DNA from: Seminavis robusta
Lineage: Eukaryota; Bacillariophyta; Bacillariophyceae; Naviculales; Naviculaceae
DNA length: 29,850 nt
Assembly (NCBI GenBank): GCA_903772945.1
Contig: CAICTM010001412.1
Span: 1-29,850 of the forward strand
Direction: 5' to 3'
Shown: in pieces, positions 29,601-29,850 of the stretch
Numbering within the stretch: the first letter of the stretch is position 1
How the letters are laid out: each line of letters begins with the position of its first letter
Program-made: the position numbers and the translations under genes
The notes under the pieces: model-generated
Database searches by the model: none
Seen by the model: the letters and a program-made list of their open reading frames with translations, nothing else
What the model was told of the DNA's origin: nothing

Positions 29601-29850
29601 AAGGAAGGATGAGTGCAGCTCCTCACCATGACCTATCTAGAAAGATAGCTTGGTATATACCAGCAAAAGAGATGCATGGATCTGTATCTGCATGGCTGGA
29701 TGGAGTTTCACGCAAAATCAAGTTTGTGTTTATATTATAGTTTAAAGAAGTAATGAAGAAGTAGTTTACCAGATACAGACCCAACAGCACAAGTAAGAGC
29801 TCTGCAGTAACAGGATCCTGTATGGCCAGTCCAGGGTATTGAGCAATTGA
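26655..29850. other. 3.2-kb right end with only broken coding-like fragments
   Basis: No intact gene is supported. Coding-like pieces change frame repeatedly. On the plus strand 27470-27814 reads A-S-P-F-V-P-S-R-M-P-R-P-I-L-P-S-N-P-T-K. Bases 29285-29455 read F-K-R-V-G-N-P-W-Y-A-T-K-V-R-T, then K-P-H-D-V-Q-A-W-W-H-P-I-H-D-S. Bases 29540-29740 read C-V-T-I-R-Q-D-R, then S-R-K-I-A-W-Y-I-P-A-K-E-M. On the minus strand a 90-codon frame (27349-27077) lacks an ATG. Stops separate these pieces. They may be remains of an old mobile element or a decayed gene; no reverse transcriptase, integrase or transposase motif could be recognised and no long terminal repeats were seen. Confidence 0.4.

Overview
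The window looks like nuclear DNA of a photosynthetic stramenopile, most likely a pennate diatom. The evidence is short GT-AG introns (about 80-120 nt, often with GTAAGT/GTAAGC donors), a pre-protein with a signal peptide followed by an A-F-S-I-A-P type plastid-import motif, an ankyrin-like array built on the G-C-P-W-D-E phrase that I associate with diatom gene families, and wide gene spacing filled with small inverted-repeat elements. No rRNA, tRNA, CRISPR array, plasmid or bacterial operon was seen. The species assignment is inference.

Layout. 2-945 (+): eroded piece of a receptor-type sensor gene with several frame changes. 3092-1109 (-): a charged, helical-repeat protein split into two frames by a duplicated heptamer. 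4953-3787 (-): unrecognised protein. 6543-5334 (-): three-exon secreted protein with an AbfB-like beta-trefoil region and a Cys-rich tail. 6.5-8.7 kb: no intact gene, two inverted-repeat elements and a possible histone-H3-like relic. 8744-13958 (+): seven-exon gene for a secreted protein of about 1500 residues. 15953-15003 (-): plastid-targeted protein. 16.2-16.95 kb: two inverted-repeat elements between divergent genes. 17045-18298 (+): protein with nine 27-residue ankyrin-like repeats. 22361-19356 (-): intronless 1001-residue protein with PH-like, TIR-like and TPR parts. 22.4-25.4 kb: no gene, but many ACCGGT hexamers. 26654-25455 (-): acidic, probably nuclear protein. 26.7-29.85 kb: only broken coding-like fragments.

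The genes do not form a pathway. The two strongest candidates for something undescribed are the PH-like/TIR-like/TPR protein, whose architecture resembles an innate-immune or cell-death sensor, and the large secreted protein, which carries a ladder of eight cysteines spaced almost exactly eight residues apart. The small inverted-repeat elements are a further theme: at least five are visible, two of which appear to belong to one purine-rich family.
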